64,000 bases of DNA from Paralithodes platypus (GCA_032716605.1 CM064480.1:21043651-21107650); one strand, 5' to 3'. Numbered from the stretch's first letter, positions 1-12,262 are shown. A program made the numbers and translations. The notes: generated by a model not told the origin, from the letters alone.

Positions 1-695
1 TTAGACAAAGCCACCCAGTCTTGCCTCTTCACCATCGAGTAAGAGGAGTAAAGACAGCCAGTTCCACCAGTGGTCACGGCGATAAATCCTCCATATCAAA
101 GAGTAGTTCACGGTCACACCGCAGCCATAAATCTTCTAAAAAAGGATTACCCATGATAGAAAGGCCTACCGGACACTCACCAGTTTCTAAGTGCTTCTCG
201 TCATACCTCTAACCCAGACAGAGTTTGTGTTCGGTATCAAGGGTCCAGTGTAGTACCATGTTACCTAAAGATGATTTACCCATTAACATTGTAACCCTGG
301 AGTTGGAGAGTTCAGAGAGCTCAGTGGTTGAGAGTGTTTCAGGACTCCCACGGGAGAATAGGACAAGGCCTAGGTGTAGGTCGATATTCTCGTACGGGGC
401 CTGACCAACCACTTCCGGCTCAAAACATTAACACAGTGGCTGACGTCCACCGGGGACGCAGCGAATCCTTCCTATATTCCTAACTTATATTGGCAACAAG
501 ATGGTACCCCAGCTTCGGCAGGATCTTCTCAGGAGGAACAGGATGGACAAAGACGAGGTTTCGATTATATAGGATATGGAAGGGCAAGAGTCAGGTTCAG
601 GCTCCGATGCAGAACAAGATCTTAATGATTCACCAGTGAGTACATCATCACCCCCCCCCCCCCCCCCCCCCCCCCCCCTTACCCCCACCCCCCCC

Positions 696-768
<73 letters not shown>

Positions 769-1522
769 CAATTTGTCACTGCAAAGGAAATTGATGGGCT
801 ACTTGTTAATGCTTTATCTAAATTTTTTGCCCAACAGCAGGAAACTCCCACAGTGGCACTTGGGAGCTCCCAAGACAAGCTCTACGGTACGGACTCTGGG
901 ACTTCTATTGCTTTGACTCAGATCCCTCACCCCCCCTCTATGTCACCATCGGTGGTTACTAGACCTGCTACGGCGGCATTTGACCACTTCAAATGTAAGG
1001 GTTATAATGGATGTCAATCCACCCCCTCTAGACAGAGCGCCTCTCAAAAAAGGTAGCTAGGCCCTTGCTTTACGGACCAGACGAGTCATGGGTCCTTTTG
1101 ACCAGCACTAAACCAGAGCTCGCCCCCCCCCCCAAACCTACCTTGTCAGGGGAGCTCCCAGTGCAGCGGGAGTGGGTCATCCAGGGCACTAAATCTAAGA
1201 AATTAAGGGCCTTGGATACTTTGGGGAATGTGCTAGATGTCAACATCAAGGCTATACCTAGTTATTATCACCAGGACTATTTTGTTTCTAAATGCTAAGC
1301 CTGCTTTACCCCCTGCCTCGACTTCAAGATTGTTTTCTGACTGGTCTAAGCATGATGGGTTTAATGACATTAAGACACTGTCAGCTCTCAATCAGGAACT
1401 CGATTTGCAAAACCGTCACAGACGCGGCAGCTAATCCAGTCTTGAAGGTGGGGCAGTTGGGTCCAGGACCTTGGTTGGAATGGGAGACAGAGGCTCAAAA
1501 CTTTGCGACACACATTTACTTG
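1..1522 (+). pseudogene. DIRS-A gag fragment, error-rich inverted arm
   Basis: The translated pieces match the minus-strand gag at 1,732-3,103 segment by segment: the Ser-Lys-Arg-rich tract, the ESGSGSDAEQD acidic stretch, LYGPDESWVLL and LDTLGNVLDVNIKAI. The reading frame is broken many times by one-base indels, for example an extra G in the codon series after EEQD. It has no start and no intact ORF. It is a damaged duplicate of part of a DIRS gag and not a gene of its own. Confidence 0.85.
651..765 (+). repeat. 115-base near-pure poly-C tract
   Basis: The run is almost all C with a few T and A interruptions near its left end. It lies exactly between the codons for STSS and NQF of gag. The same place in the other arm (about 2,465) has no insertion, so it is specific to this arm. 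The poly-Pro frame it opens is a by-product. Confidence 0.95.
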
Positions 1523-3576
1523 AGAGAACAGGCGAAAAGCTTTCCCCCGTAGCCTAAATTCACGGTCTAGGTGAGTTGGGGTAGGGGTAGTGAAAGGGTC
1601 TTTTAGCTCACAAAGATTAATTTTAGGGGCAGCTAAGAAAGCAAACAAAGCTGAAGGGACTCCGCCGGCAGAACACACTGGCATGGAGAACCAAGAATGA
1701 GTATCTTGAGGGATCTGGTGGGAAGTTTTGGAAGTAAATGTGGTCGCAAAGTTTTGAGCCTCTGTCTCCCATTCCAACCAAGGTCCTGGACCCAACTGCC
1801 CCACCTTCAAGACTGGATTAGCTGCCGCGTCTGTGACGGTTTGCAAATCGAGTTCTGAAGTGAGAGCTGACAGTGTCTTAATGTCATTAAACCCATCATG
1901 CTTAGACCAGTCAGAAAACAATCTTGAAGCTGAGGCAGGGGGTAAAGCAGGCTTAGCAGTATAAACAAAATAGTCCTGGTGATAATAACTAGGTATAGCC
2001 TTGATGTTGACATCTAGCACATTCCCCAAAGTATCCAAGGCCCTTAATTTCTTAGATTTATTGCCCTGGATGACCCACTCACGCGGCACTGGGAGCTCCC
2101 CTGACAAGGTAGGTTGGGCGAGCTCTGGTTTAGTGGGGGTCAAAAGGACCCATGACTCGTCTGGTCCGTAAAGCAAGGGCATAGCTACCTTTTTGAGAGG
2201 CGCTCTGGGGGTGGATTGACATCCATTATAACCCTTACATTTGAAGTGGTCAATGCCGCCGTAGCAGGCCTAGTAACCACCGATGGTGACATAGAGGGGG
2301 GGTGAGGGATCTGAGTCAAAGCAATAGAAGTCATCAGAGGCCGTACCGTAGAGCTTGTCGTGGGAGCTCCCAAGTCCACTGTGGGAGTTTCCTGTTGGCC
2401 AAAAAATTTAGATAAAGCATTAACAAGTAGCCCATCAATTTCCTGTGCAGTGACAAATTGATTTGATGATGTACTCACTGGTGAATCATTAAGATCTTGT
2501 GCGGCATCGAAGCCTGAACCTGACTCTTGCCCTTCCATATCCGATATAATCGAAACCTCGTCTTTGTCATCCTGTTCCTCCTGAGAAGATCCTGCCGAAG
2601 CTGGGGTACCATCTTGTTGCCAAGATAAGTTAGGAATAGAGGAAGGGATCGCTGCGTCCCGGTGGACGTCAGCCACTGTGTGAATAGTTTGAGCCGGAAG
2701 TGGGTGGTCAGGCCCCGGACGAGAATATCGCCATACACCTAGGCCTTGGCCTATTCTCCCGTGGGAGTCTGAAACACTCTCAACCACTGAGCTCTCTGAA
2801 CTCTCCAACTCCAGGGTTAAAATGTTAATGGGTAAATCATCTTTAGGTACAGGTACTACACTGGACCCTTGAGACCGAACACAAACTCTGTCTGGGGTAG
2901 AGGTATGACGAGAAGCACTAGAAACTGGTGAGTGTCGGTAGGCCTTTCTATCATGGGAATCCTTTTTAGAAGATTTATGGCTGCGGTGTGACCGTGAACT
3001 ACTCTTTGATATGGAGGATTTATCGCCGTGACCACTGGTGGAACTTTCTGTCTTACTCCTCTTACTCGATGGTGAAGAGGCAAGACTGGGTGGCTGGTGT
3101 CTAAGGGGTGACCTAGACCTAGATCTCGCCCGAGACGAGGAGACTGCCGCCGGGGGTGTAGGCTCACGGTGACGTTTCGAAGTAGCAGGGGCAGGAGATG
3201 ACACAGAACCCTGTCCAGTCTCCGCCGGCTTATGACTAGTTACTCGAGAGGAACGTTTATTAGGGGGAGGGTGCTCAAGAAGAAGCCTATCCCAAAGAGG
3301 GACGTTGTCACATTGAAGTGACTTATGAGCCACAATCGTAGTATACGCTGACATTTGTTGCCGAACTTCTCGTAAGGCGACCGCTGCGGTCTTATCATTA
3401 TCTTGGAGGACTTTGACACTTAGTTGGGAGCAAAAGGAACAGTTGCGCATCACCCACAGACCTCTTGAACGGTCTAGACATTTAACACACCTGATACAAA
3501 GAGTGTGCGCAAAAAGAGGGACACCGGCACAGGTTGGATTAATGCATAAAGCAAAAACTGGGGCAAAGGTAGCCAT
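1523..3576 (-). pseudogene. DIRS-A gag (ORF1), truncated at its 3' end
   Basis: This is the structural, gag-like first ORF of a DIRS retrotransposon. I take the start as the ATG at 3,576 because the Cys cluster follows it at once (CINPTC, then CIRCVKC, then CSFC). This layout recurs at 20,891 and 35,181. Next come a Ser/Arg-rich basic stretch (SSRARSRSRSP, SISKSSSRSHRSHKSSKK), an acidic region and, after a one-base frameshift near 2,210 in a C run, the conserved middle domain (MPLLYGPDESW, DTLGNVLDV, GPGPWLEW). That domain aligns in order with the gag at 35,804-37,891. The frame stops making sense at 1,523, where the inverted duplication begins, so the last third of gag and all of pol are missing. 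Confidence 0.75.
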
Positions 3577-5420
3577 GACAGAGACTGGTGGGAACTGCAG
3601 GTTCTGTATTGGTCCGCCGGGGCCCAGCCCTGGAAAAAAGGAAAATTTCCAGGAATCAATGCTCATAAGGTTAACCCAAAATGATCGCACACAAGTGTTC
3701 ATAACCCGCCGGATAACGAGACGTAATCTCACAATGATTACAGCTCGTTACGCGGCGGGGTTCTATAAAGATATCCGAATATCTAGACATGTCTTAAGAA
3801 AGTTTAAGAATACCCTCTGACATAATATAAAAGACCAGTATGGCGTTTATAAAGTCTTTCTGGCGGTGACTGTTACAAGATTCAATTTTGAAAACAACCC
3901 CCCACAAAGATGCCGGCCCCTGAATTATCTAGCAGATTAACACAGGGCAGGCTGATACGAGACCTGACTTCTAATGAATTGTCACATAGATCGCCGTATG
4001 GTGAAGGCGGCGATACATAGCCGTATCTCTCAATTAATTGGGTAACTAGCTTGAATTGTAAATTCCATATTTCCCCCTCCCAGGAGCACCCGCCGGGTGT
4101 GGCCAACTTATGAAAAAATACGTTAACCCTAATTGAGCCTTCGATCGCCGTATGAGTGAGGGCGGCGATACATATAGTATCACTAAAATGGACCGGTTAA
4201 CTAAACTGAATTACCAATTCGTTCATCCCACCTTACCAAGGTACACCCGCCGGGTGAGATCTGATGTCTTAAACGTTAACCCCATAAGTTCCTATCCCCA
4301 CTTCTTTGTAAAAGATCGCCGGGGAGGAAAGCCCACAACAGCTAGGGTTTTTCCTTTGGTTTGTAAAACCGGGTAGAAAAACTACATAACATATGTCCGC
4401 ATGAACAATGTTAGATGGGTACCACCAATCCGCCGGGAATCATAGGGAGCCTGAAACAGGCACCAACACAGAGACGCAGTCCTGGAGAGCCACAGACACC
4501 AACTCGCCGGGGACACCAGCCTGTTTTGAAACCACGCGTGGCCAAACACGGCTCACGGCCGGAGTTTTCATGGTGAAACCGAGAAAACCCCGCCGGAAAG
4601 TAACCCACCCCGTTCAGACACCATCTGAACGCACATAGGACCCGAGAGATAGCCAAGGCACGACTAACCTAGGGACCACAAATATAATCCGTGGAATTAG
4701 CCAATACACAACTAATCCAGGAAACAAACTTAGTCCGTGGAATTAGCCAATACACAACTAAACCCGGATACACATGACACAGTAGGACATATTTATAAAA
4801 TAAATCAATAACACTTGTACATGTGGCAAAGCTATGAGCGGCTGGCTAGGCCTAAGCAGACGGCACAAGAAATGTTGAAATATAAACAAAAAACACTGGA
4901 AATATAACAACAGGAACCACCGCCAACACACCACTGTAGCAAATACTTCCGACCAAGGGAAGACCGACTCGGGACCCAGAAAAAACTTCACTAAGTGAAG
5001 AAAAATACGCTGGGAACGTCAGCAAAGCAACGCTACCTCATCAGAAAGATAAAAGGCAGCAGAAATAATCGCGTAATGAAAGCCGCCTGCATCACAAGCT
5101 AACTCAACTATGAAAAAATTCACCTGTCCACAACAGGACCACGAGGGTACATCCGAAATAGATGCCTCAAACACACGACCCAAAATACACTGCACTGCGG
5201 GCAACCAGCCCAGGACACTCCTGCTACGCATATCCTAACCTTACTCGATACATCCCGGAGTAAACAAATGAGAAAAAACTCACTAGGGACGCAGCAAATG
5301 CGGAACCAGCGGAGCGTGGAGAGACACGTCCGGGCCGGCTGATCGCAGAGCAGAGAAGGAAGAATGACGCCTGAATCAGCGTCTGGTCAAAGATCCACAC
5401 AAGTACATCCACGATATGAT
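3577..5420 (-). other. DIRS-A 5' leader with iterated hairpins
   Basis: I see no protein-coding gene in this stretch. It lies upstream of the gag and is studded with CCGGCGG cores (CCGCCGG on the plus strand) roughly every 70-150 bp. Two perfect hairpins CACCC-GCC-GGGTG sit at 4,087-4,099 and 4,244-4,256. Two hairpins with ATCGCCG/CGGCGAT arms sit at 3,990-4,014 and 4,144-4,169. Two copies of a roughly 50-bp direct repeat (core CCGTGGAATTAGCCAATACA) lie at about 4,688-4,765. The same core recurs in the leader at 20,200-20,890. Confidence 0.5.
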
Positions 5421-5659
5421 GGAAAGCTAATTGGATAGTTATTCTTATTTTCTTTTTGTTTTTATTTTTTACGAAGTTTTTTCGTAGTGAGAACCCAATT
5501 CATAATGACTGAAGCCATGAGTGAGGTCGCGTGCGCTCATGATGAAGGCTCCTCAGATTTTAAATGCTCTGCGCGGTAGATTCAAACTATGGCGGATTAG
5601 TGTTTGAAGAGGATGCATTATGTAATAGGCATGTTCGTCAATGATGGAGGGGCCACTAA
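5421..5659. other. Unassigned segment
   Basis: It is AT-rich at first, with a small palindrome ACGAAGTTTTTTCGT near 5,471. Then comes a short GC-richer stretch (GAGGTCGCGTGCGCTCATGATG) that could be the remains of a DIRS ITR, because a DIRS end follows directly. I see no coding signal. Confidence 0.3.
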
Positions 5660-5714
5660 TAAATAGTAGGTTTTCCTATTTGGTAGGTTGGGAGGTACGT
5701 CAAACCTCCCAATG
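5660..5714 (+). mobile_element. DIRS right-end extension fragment
   Basis: The block AATAGTAGGTTTTCCTATTT to CAAACCTCCCAAT is nearly identical to the right-terminal extension of DIRS-D (54,215-54,267), including both hairpins. It ends at an AT core like the other DIRS ends. It lies against the 3' part of the minus-strand LINE, so a plus-oriented DIRS end appears to interrupt or abut that LINE. No ICR belonging to it is visible nearby. Confidence 0.75.
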
Positions 5715-7870
5715 TGTTTTTTCAAATGTGGTGACCATATCACTGCTGCATATTCTAATCTTGGTCTTATCATAGTCATTATCAGTTTTCTTAACATTTC
5801 TTTGTCCAAATAGTTCAATGCCACTCTCATATTGGTTATTATTCCATATGCTCCTCCAATGATCATGTTAATATGCTTCTCCGGCGATAGATCATCTTGT
5901 ATTATCACTCCAAGGTCCTTCTCATGCCTTGTTTTGCCGATTTTTTCAATTCCTAATTTGTACTCCCAGCTTGGCCTTATCTCACTTGTTCCCACTTCCA
6001 AAACATGACACTTTTCTGCATTGAAACTCATTTTCCAGGTTTGGCTCCATCTGTGCAACTTATCTAGGTCCTTTTGAAGATCCTGACAACTTTCTATACA
6101 GGTGACATTCTTCATGATTTTAGCGTCATCCGCGAACATATTCATATGACTATTCAAGTTTTCTGGCATGTCGTTACATAAAGTAGGAACATTATCGGAC
6201 CCAACACTGATCCCTGTGGTACTCCGCTCGTCACACTCCTCCACTGTGAGTATTCGTCTCGTATTGTGGTCCTCATTTCTCTTCCTATTAAAAAGTTTTC
6301 CATCCATTTTAACATCCTACCATGTACACCTCCAACAACCTGCAATTTCCACAATAACCTTTTGTGAGGCACCCTGTCAAAGGACTTTTTCAGGTCCAGG
6401 TAAACACAGTCAACTCATCCCTCTCTCTCCTGTGTAACATCTACCACTCTGCTATAAAAGCTTAATAAATAAAGATACACATGATCTCCCTTCCCTGAAT
6501 CCAAACTGTTTCTCACTAAGCACCCCCTGTCCCTCTATGAAGTGTATCCACTTTTTTCTTATAATTTTCTCACAAATTTTGCAAACAATGCTGGTGAGGG
6601 ACACCGGTCTGTAGTTAAGCGGATTTTCTCTGTCTCCTCCTTTGTAAATAGGTACTATGTTAGCTCTCTTCCATTCCACTGGCAGGTCTCCTTCATTCAG
6701 TGAAGATTTGATGATGTCATAGATTGGTTCCACTAGCTCTTCCGCACATTCTTTGAGGATCCATCCAGCCACTCCATCTGGTCCCATTGATTTCCTCACG
6801 TCCAAATCCTGCATCCATTTCAGCACTTCACTTTTTGACACTTTCATTTCAGGCATCTGTGGTGTTCTCATTTCTCTATCAGGTTCTATAAACTCCTCCT
6901 CTTTTACAAACACTGACTGAAGCTTTTCATTCATAACTTCACACAAGTCTTTATCTTTCTCATAGCTGTTCGTTCCAACTCTTAGTCTGACAATACCTTC
7001 TTTTGTTTTTATTTTTCCATTTACAAATCTATAAAATAGTTTTGGCTCATTTATGCACTTCTCTACAATATTCCTTTCATATTTATATTGTTCCTCGCGT
7101 CGTATCTTTACGTATTCATTTCTTTTCGCCTTGTACTTATTCCAGTTATTTTCACTATGTCTCTTCCATGCTATATTCCAGGCTCGGTTTCTTCTATCCT
7201 GTGCCTTACTACATCTTATATTGAACCATTCTTTTTCCTTCTTTACCCCTGGTTGGAACCTTGGGACATATTTATGTATCCCTTCTTCATATACTTTCAA
7301 TAAAAGTCTATATTTGTCTTGAACCATTTCCAGGCTTTCTAGTTCCTTCCAATTTATACTTTGGAAATAATGTTTCAATGATTTAAAATCAGTTTTAGCA
7401 TAGTTGTAGCTATCTATTTTATGTCCTTCATTTCTCTCCTCATTTTTCCCCAAATCCATCTCCATTTCTAAAATCTTGTGGTCACTTTTTCCCAAGGGAC
7501 AACGATAATTTATCTTTTTAACGACATGCGGATCACTGGTGAAGACTAGGTCTACCCTGGATGGTTCATCCATCCCTCTGATTCATGTGTTTTCTCTAAC
7601 ATGTTGTGTTAACATGTTTTCTGTTACTAGATTCAGTAATTACTGCTCCAAGATTCATTATTATTTCCCGCATCTAACCCTTCCCAATTGACTTCCTTAC
7701 AGTTGAAATCACCTGTTAATATTAATTTATTTCTCCTATTAAAAAAGTATTTTTAGTGCATCTAGAGATTCTGTGATTAGTTGATCATATTCTTCCCGCT
7801 TCCATGCTCTGGTTTGTGGTGGTATATAAGCCACTGCTATATCAGTTGCTTTGTTATCCTGGTCTTTTAT
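5712..7870 (-). pseudogene. CR1/Jockey-like LINE, EN-RT remnant
   Basis: This is a non-LTR retrotransposon ORF2 read leftwards from about 7,870. Endonuclease pieces come first: LILTGDFNCKEVNWE near 7,690, then RVDLVFTSDPHVV and LGKSDH. The reverse transcriptase follows, with MGPDGVAGWILKEC, WKRANIVPIYKGGD, NYRPVSLTSIVCKI, QFGFREGRSC, SGVPQGSVLGPIMFLLY and the catalytic MFADDAK. The C-terminal thumb has WKMSFNAEKCHVL and RPRLEYAAVIWSPHL. At least three frameshifts (near 6,455, near 6,150 and in the EN part) and stop codons make it inactive. The reading frame runs into the DIRS end at 5,714. The exact clade cannot be fixed by eye. Confidence 0.85.
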
Positions 7871-9585
7871 TGTCTATCTATCTATCTAGTTTATTCAACC
7901 TTACCGCAAATGCAGATATTGCTGCTCCCTCCTCTGAGAACCCTGAAATATCAAATACCTCACGGTGATCACGATCATAAGGGTCTCTGTTGGTTAGGTC
8001 CCTGCTTGGGGGCAGGCTAAGCCAGTTCCTCCCACCGCTGGCCATGCTGCCAGCTGGTCATTGTTTACACCTGTTCGGCTCCAAAAGTTTCGGCGGGAAT
8101 ATCCATTACTTTTTATTTCTATTTTTCCGAATTAAATAAAATACAACTCTCACCTTTTTAATCAAGGGAGTATATTCACTAATTGTATTTAAATTATAAT
8201 TATTAAACAAAAGGACAACACATATGAACGCTACAAAATACCAAACCACCAAACAGGCGCTGGCTGAATCAGCTGGTCTCACGCACGTCCACCCTCCACC
8301 ATGGTCTGACGGTCTGTGGGTCGATAAGCCCAAACTTAACCACTTCAGTGTGTGAGCGGCGTAATGGTACTTTTGCGTCCGCGGGGCTTGATAAAAGGGC
8401 GTGACGACGAGCTCTCGGGGCAGTCGGTTGGCGGAGCTCGGGAAGAGAGGACCTGGTGTGTGTGTGTCAGTGTGTTGGTGCTGGTGAGGTTGCAGGGATC
8501 ATTTGCAAGGGCTTGTGGTATTTATTTTTGGCTTAATATCAGTGCTTATTATTATTGGAGAGGAATTCATTTTTTTTAGAAAGTCAGACAGTGAGTATTT
8601 ATAGGATAAATTTAGTCTGTCTTATTTACTACATTGCGAAACTCAGCAGAATCTCATACTATACCATATAGCCTAGCCTAATTATTTATTTGAGAATTTA
8701 GTGTATTGTTGTGGTGAAACTTAAAATTACGCTACGGTGATAAATGAGTGATAACATTATGTTTATATGAATTTGTTGTGGAATGCAAACACTGGATAAT
8801 GCAATAGGTTTGAGTTAGCCTAGCCTAACCTAATTTTGTTTTATATTCATTGTAGTGAATGTTTCAACATTTAAATATTTTAATACATTGACCTAGTGTA
8901 ATTATAAGTGAGTGCAATCCAAATGCGTACATATTTTGTTTTTTTGTGTTTAGATATTAGTGACTAAAAGCTAGGATACATTTTGAATTGATACATGATT
9001 GAGGTTTAATGAAATATTCTCAACATTAGTAGAAATCCTTGAACCAAGTTGGTACTGTACTATGATAGCAAATTGAATGTTTAATGATTATAACCCATAT
9101 GAGAAGATATAAAGTTTATTAGAAATTACTTTCTTAACTGCAACTACAGTATAACAAATTGATATTTAGATTTTTGATATTTTATTGGCACATTTAAGTA
9201 CAGTAATGCAGTGAATTATAACGCCTCTTGTGACTTACAAAGATCAAAGATTTTAAGTTTAATGATGTATATTTATCCCTGTTGAGTAGTTAGATTATCT
9301 CTTGTAGTGTTCATTGATGGGAGTACTATAGGGCAGTGGAGGTTGGTTTCAATTTGAGCTTGGATCTCCCCTGGAGGCCAGAAGAAGGCCCATATATATT
9401 CTGATTGTGTACCTGTATTAATCCGTTGCGTACAGGAGTCCTAATTACTGCCCTTATACTCGGGTCCTGATGACAAGCCGGGATAAAGTACTGGGGTTGT
9501 AACAGTAGGCTAGGGGTTATTATTAATTGCTTAATTATTAATATGTTTTAGCCCTAAGATATGACCTTCGCTTTCATGTGGTGTT
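7871..9585. other. Non-repetitive flank with a GC-rich block
   Basis: A short TCTA microsatellite at 7,870-7,890 starts the stretch. The block at about 8,340-8,520 is GC- and CpG-rich and ends in a TG-repeat and CTGGTGAGGT, which resembles a splice donor. AT-rich DNA with TAGCCTAGCC motifs follows to about 9,300. I see no ORF with protein character. A promoter with a first non-coding exon is possible but unproven. The part 9,300-9,585 flanks the DIRS-B1 insertion and may belong to the same host element as 20,200 onward. Confidence 0.3.
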
Positions 9586-10568
9586 ATTTAGTAGTAGCCT
9601 CTACGTCTCCAACGTAGAGCCTTGATGGGGGGCGTTTTGGTTTAGACTGCGACTCTGCGGCCTCCTCAATCTGGCATAACCTGCCCCTGTATTGATATTA
9701 CGGCCCCAGTGCTCTGTCTTCCTGACGCTTCGGTCACTTGTTGCTTACCCTCATCAAGGGTACAGTAACTGGTGACTCCCTGTAATTTCATATATTACTG
9801 GCTCTGGTACCGAATAGGCTAACTTCCATTTTTTCGCCTAGCCTATTCCACTTCATTATTAATCTGACTCTAATACCGGATAGGCTAACTTCCGTTTTTA
9901 GCCTAGCCTTGAAGGGGGGCGTTTTGGTTTAGACTGCGACTCTGCGGCCTCCTCAATCTGGCATAGGCTAATCTGCCCCTGTATTGATATTACGGCCCCA
10001 GTGCTCTGTCTACCTGACGCTTCGGTCGCTTGTTGCTTCCCCTCATCAAGGGTCCCTGTAATTTCATATATTACTGGCTCCGGTACCGAATAGGCTAACT
10101 TTTTTAGCCTAGCCTAGAAGGGGGGCATTTGGTGTACAACTCTGTAGCCTCCTCAATCTGGCATTCATGCCCCTGTGTATTGATCGGCGGCCCCAGTGCT
10201 CTGTATTCCTGTCGCTACGATCCCTTGTTGCTCACCCTCATGAAGGGTACGGTACCTAGTGGCTCCCTGTAATTTCATATATTACTGACTCAAGTGCCGA
10301 ATAGGCTAACTTCCGAGTTAATTCCGTTCCGCTCTGGAGCGGGCAATTATCGTAATCACTAGCGCGATTAAATCGATAACATCTAGAGTAGCACCTTACT
10401 CTCTTTACTAGGTACGTTGTACACACTTTTGAGGCTACTATTTTAAAGGAAATTAAAATATTGATGAGAAAGAAAAGAGAAAATTGCAGAACATTGTCCA
10501 TCCTATCTGGCTCCTTAAGCCGTTGTCACGGGTCCACCGCACAACCCGACCGGGTTCATTAGATCATT
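9586..10568 (+). repeat. DIRS-B1 left ITR, interrupted by a satellite block
   Basis: The outer piece 9,586-9,620 and the inner piece from 10,317 match the left ITR of DIRS-B2 at 21,064-21,311 and, inverted, the right ITRs. About 15 bp of the ITR (TATATACTTATCGTA in B2) is replaced here by roughly 695 bp of leader satellite. The ITR contains CCGCTC-TG-GAGCGG near 10,329. Confidence 0.85.
9621..10316 (+). repeat. Leader satellite block inside the ITR
   Basis: About three units of the 200-290 bp family B leader repeat (GGGGGGCGTTTTGG, GCGGCCTCCTCAATCTGGCA, CCCCAGTGCTCTGT, CCGAATAGGCTAACTTCCG). It is almost identical to 11,427-12,146 in the leader of the same element, which points to a recent local copy event. 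Confidence 0.85.
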
Positions 10569-10974
10569 CCTTTTCGCGCTACACTCTATGAAGACACACT
10601 TTTTCTGGTGCTCTGTTTTTGTGCCTACCACACCTGTCTCCTCCCCTTTGGGGGAGTTGTGGGCCTTATTTAAGGTACCTGTGATTCTAGACATGATACG
10701 TGCTGTAGGCACACTGAAAAATGGGCTCAAATGTGCTTTTCTTGGAGTGTAGCGTCGAAACTGGAGGTTACTTCATTTTTTGCCATCTGCGCATGCGTCG
10801 CCGCTTGGGCGACACTCGTTCATTTACGCTTTGCCTTTTGTATTCATTTCACTTGCGGTGGCTTTAGTTTTGTCTTTAGTAAGATTCTTGTCATTATAGT
10901 TTTTGTCACTGCCTTAGTTTTGCTCTTTCTTTTCGCAAAAAATTAGGCCTGGGCTTACTTGTGCCCTTCTAGTT

Positions 10975-12262
10975 GGTTGGAAGGGGGGCGCTGACCCTTG
11001 TAGGGCCGATCCCTTTTGGTGGTCTTTTTACTTGTTGCTGACTCTCATCAAGAGTGAAGGAACTAGTGCGCCAGGTAATTTCATTTATTACTGCCTCAAG
11101 TACCGAATAGGCCAACTTCCGGGTTTTGGCCTAGCCTGGGGGGGGGGGGGGGGCGTTTGGATTTCAACACTGTGGCAACCTCAATCTGGCATCCAATGCT
11201 CACTTTTTGATTGACGGTCCCAGTGCTCTGTCTCCCTGGAGACGGTCCCACAAAACCGCGAGCGTAGCCCGTTCTGATGAGTTTTTGTCTGCCAGTTTTT
11301 GTTCTGTCTACTGCCCCTCTTACGGTATTGATTATATCCCTCATCAAGGGTACAGTAACTGGTGGCGCCCTGTAATTTCATATATTACTGGCTCCAGAAC
11401 CGATTAGGCTAACTTCCGTTTTTAGCCTAGCCTTGATGGGGGGCGTTTTGGTTTAGACTGCGACTCTGCGGCCTCCTCAATCTGGCATAATCTGCCCCTG
11501 TATTGATATTACGGCCCCAGTGCTCTGTCTTCCTGACGCTTCGGTCACTTGTTGCTTACCCTCATCAAGGGTGCAGTAACTGGTGACTCCCTGTAATTTC
11601 ATATATTACTGGCTCTGGTACCGAATAGGCTAACTTCCATTTTTTCGCCTAGCCTATTCCACTTCATTATTAATCTGACTCTAATACCGGATAGGCTAAC
11701 TTCCGTTTTTAGCCTAGCCTTGAAGGGGGGCGTTTTAGTTTAGACTGCGACTCTGCGGCCTCCTCAATCTGGCATAAGCTAATCTGCCCCTGTATTGATA
11801 TTACGGCCCCAGTGCTCTGTCTACCTGACGCTTCGGTCGCTTGTTGCTTCCCCTCATCAAGGGTACGGTAACTGGTGACTCCCTGTAATTTCATATATTA
11901 CTGGCTCCGGTACCGAATAGGCTAACTTTTTTAGCCTAGCCTAGAAGGGGGGCATTTGGTGTACAACTCTGTAGCCTCCTCAATCTGGCATTCATGCCCC
12001 TGTGTATTGATCGGCGGCCCCAGTGCTCTGTATTCCTGTCGCTACGATCCCTTGTTGCTCACCCTCATGAAGGGTACGGTACCTAGTGGCTCCCTGTAAT
12101 TTCATATATTACTGACTCAAGTGCCGAATAGGCTAACTTCCGAGTTTTGGCCTACCCTAGGGGGGGGCGTTTGGATTTCAACACTGTGGCAATCTCAATC
12201 TGGCATACAATGCTCACTTTTTGATTGACGGCTCCAGTGCTCTGTCTACCTGGCCTCAGGTC
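10975..12262 (+). repeat. DIRS-B1 leader satellite array
   Basis: Tandem units of about 200-290 bp share GGGGGGCGTTTTGG, CTGCGGCCTCCTCAATCTGG, CCCCAGTGCTCTGTC, CCCTCATCAAGGGT, TGTAATTTCATATATTACTG and CCGAATAGGCTAACTTCCG. A G run in one unit has grown to about 16 (11,139-11,154). The same units lie in the DIRS-B2 leader, so the array belongs to the element and not to the chromosome. The segment 10,560-10,975 before it is unique leader, also found at 44,510-45,000. Confidence 0.85.

Larger units (their letters stand above)
1..3103. repeat. Large inverted duplication (fold-back) of DIRS-A gag
   Basis: Bases 1 to about 1,522 on the plus strand repeat, as reverse complement, bases from about 3,103 down to about 1,732. 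The two arms enclose a 209-base spacer (1,523-1,731). The plus arm carries many single-base indels and substitutions relative to the minus arm, plus a 115-base C tract, so it is the longer arm. The left arm runs off the start of the window. The asymmetry in errors suggests either a fold-back sequencing or assembly artefact or a real palindrome with one decayed arm. Confidence 0.9.

Noticed and set aside
576..794. ORF with a long proline run
   Set aside because: The prolines come from the C tract inserted in the damaged gag arm; the other arm lacks it.
9586..10316. Chromosomal satellite or centromeric array
   Set aside because: The units occur only within family B DIRS leaders (and one ITR) in this window, so they belong to the element.
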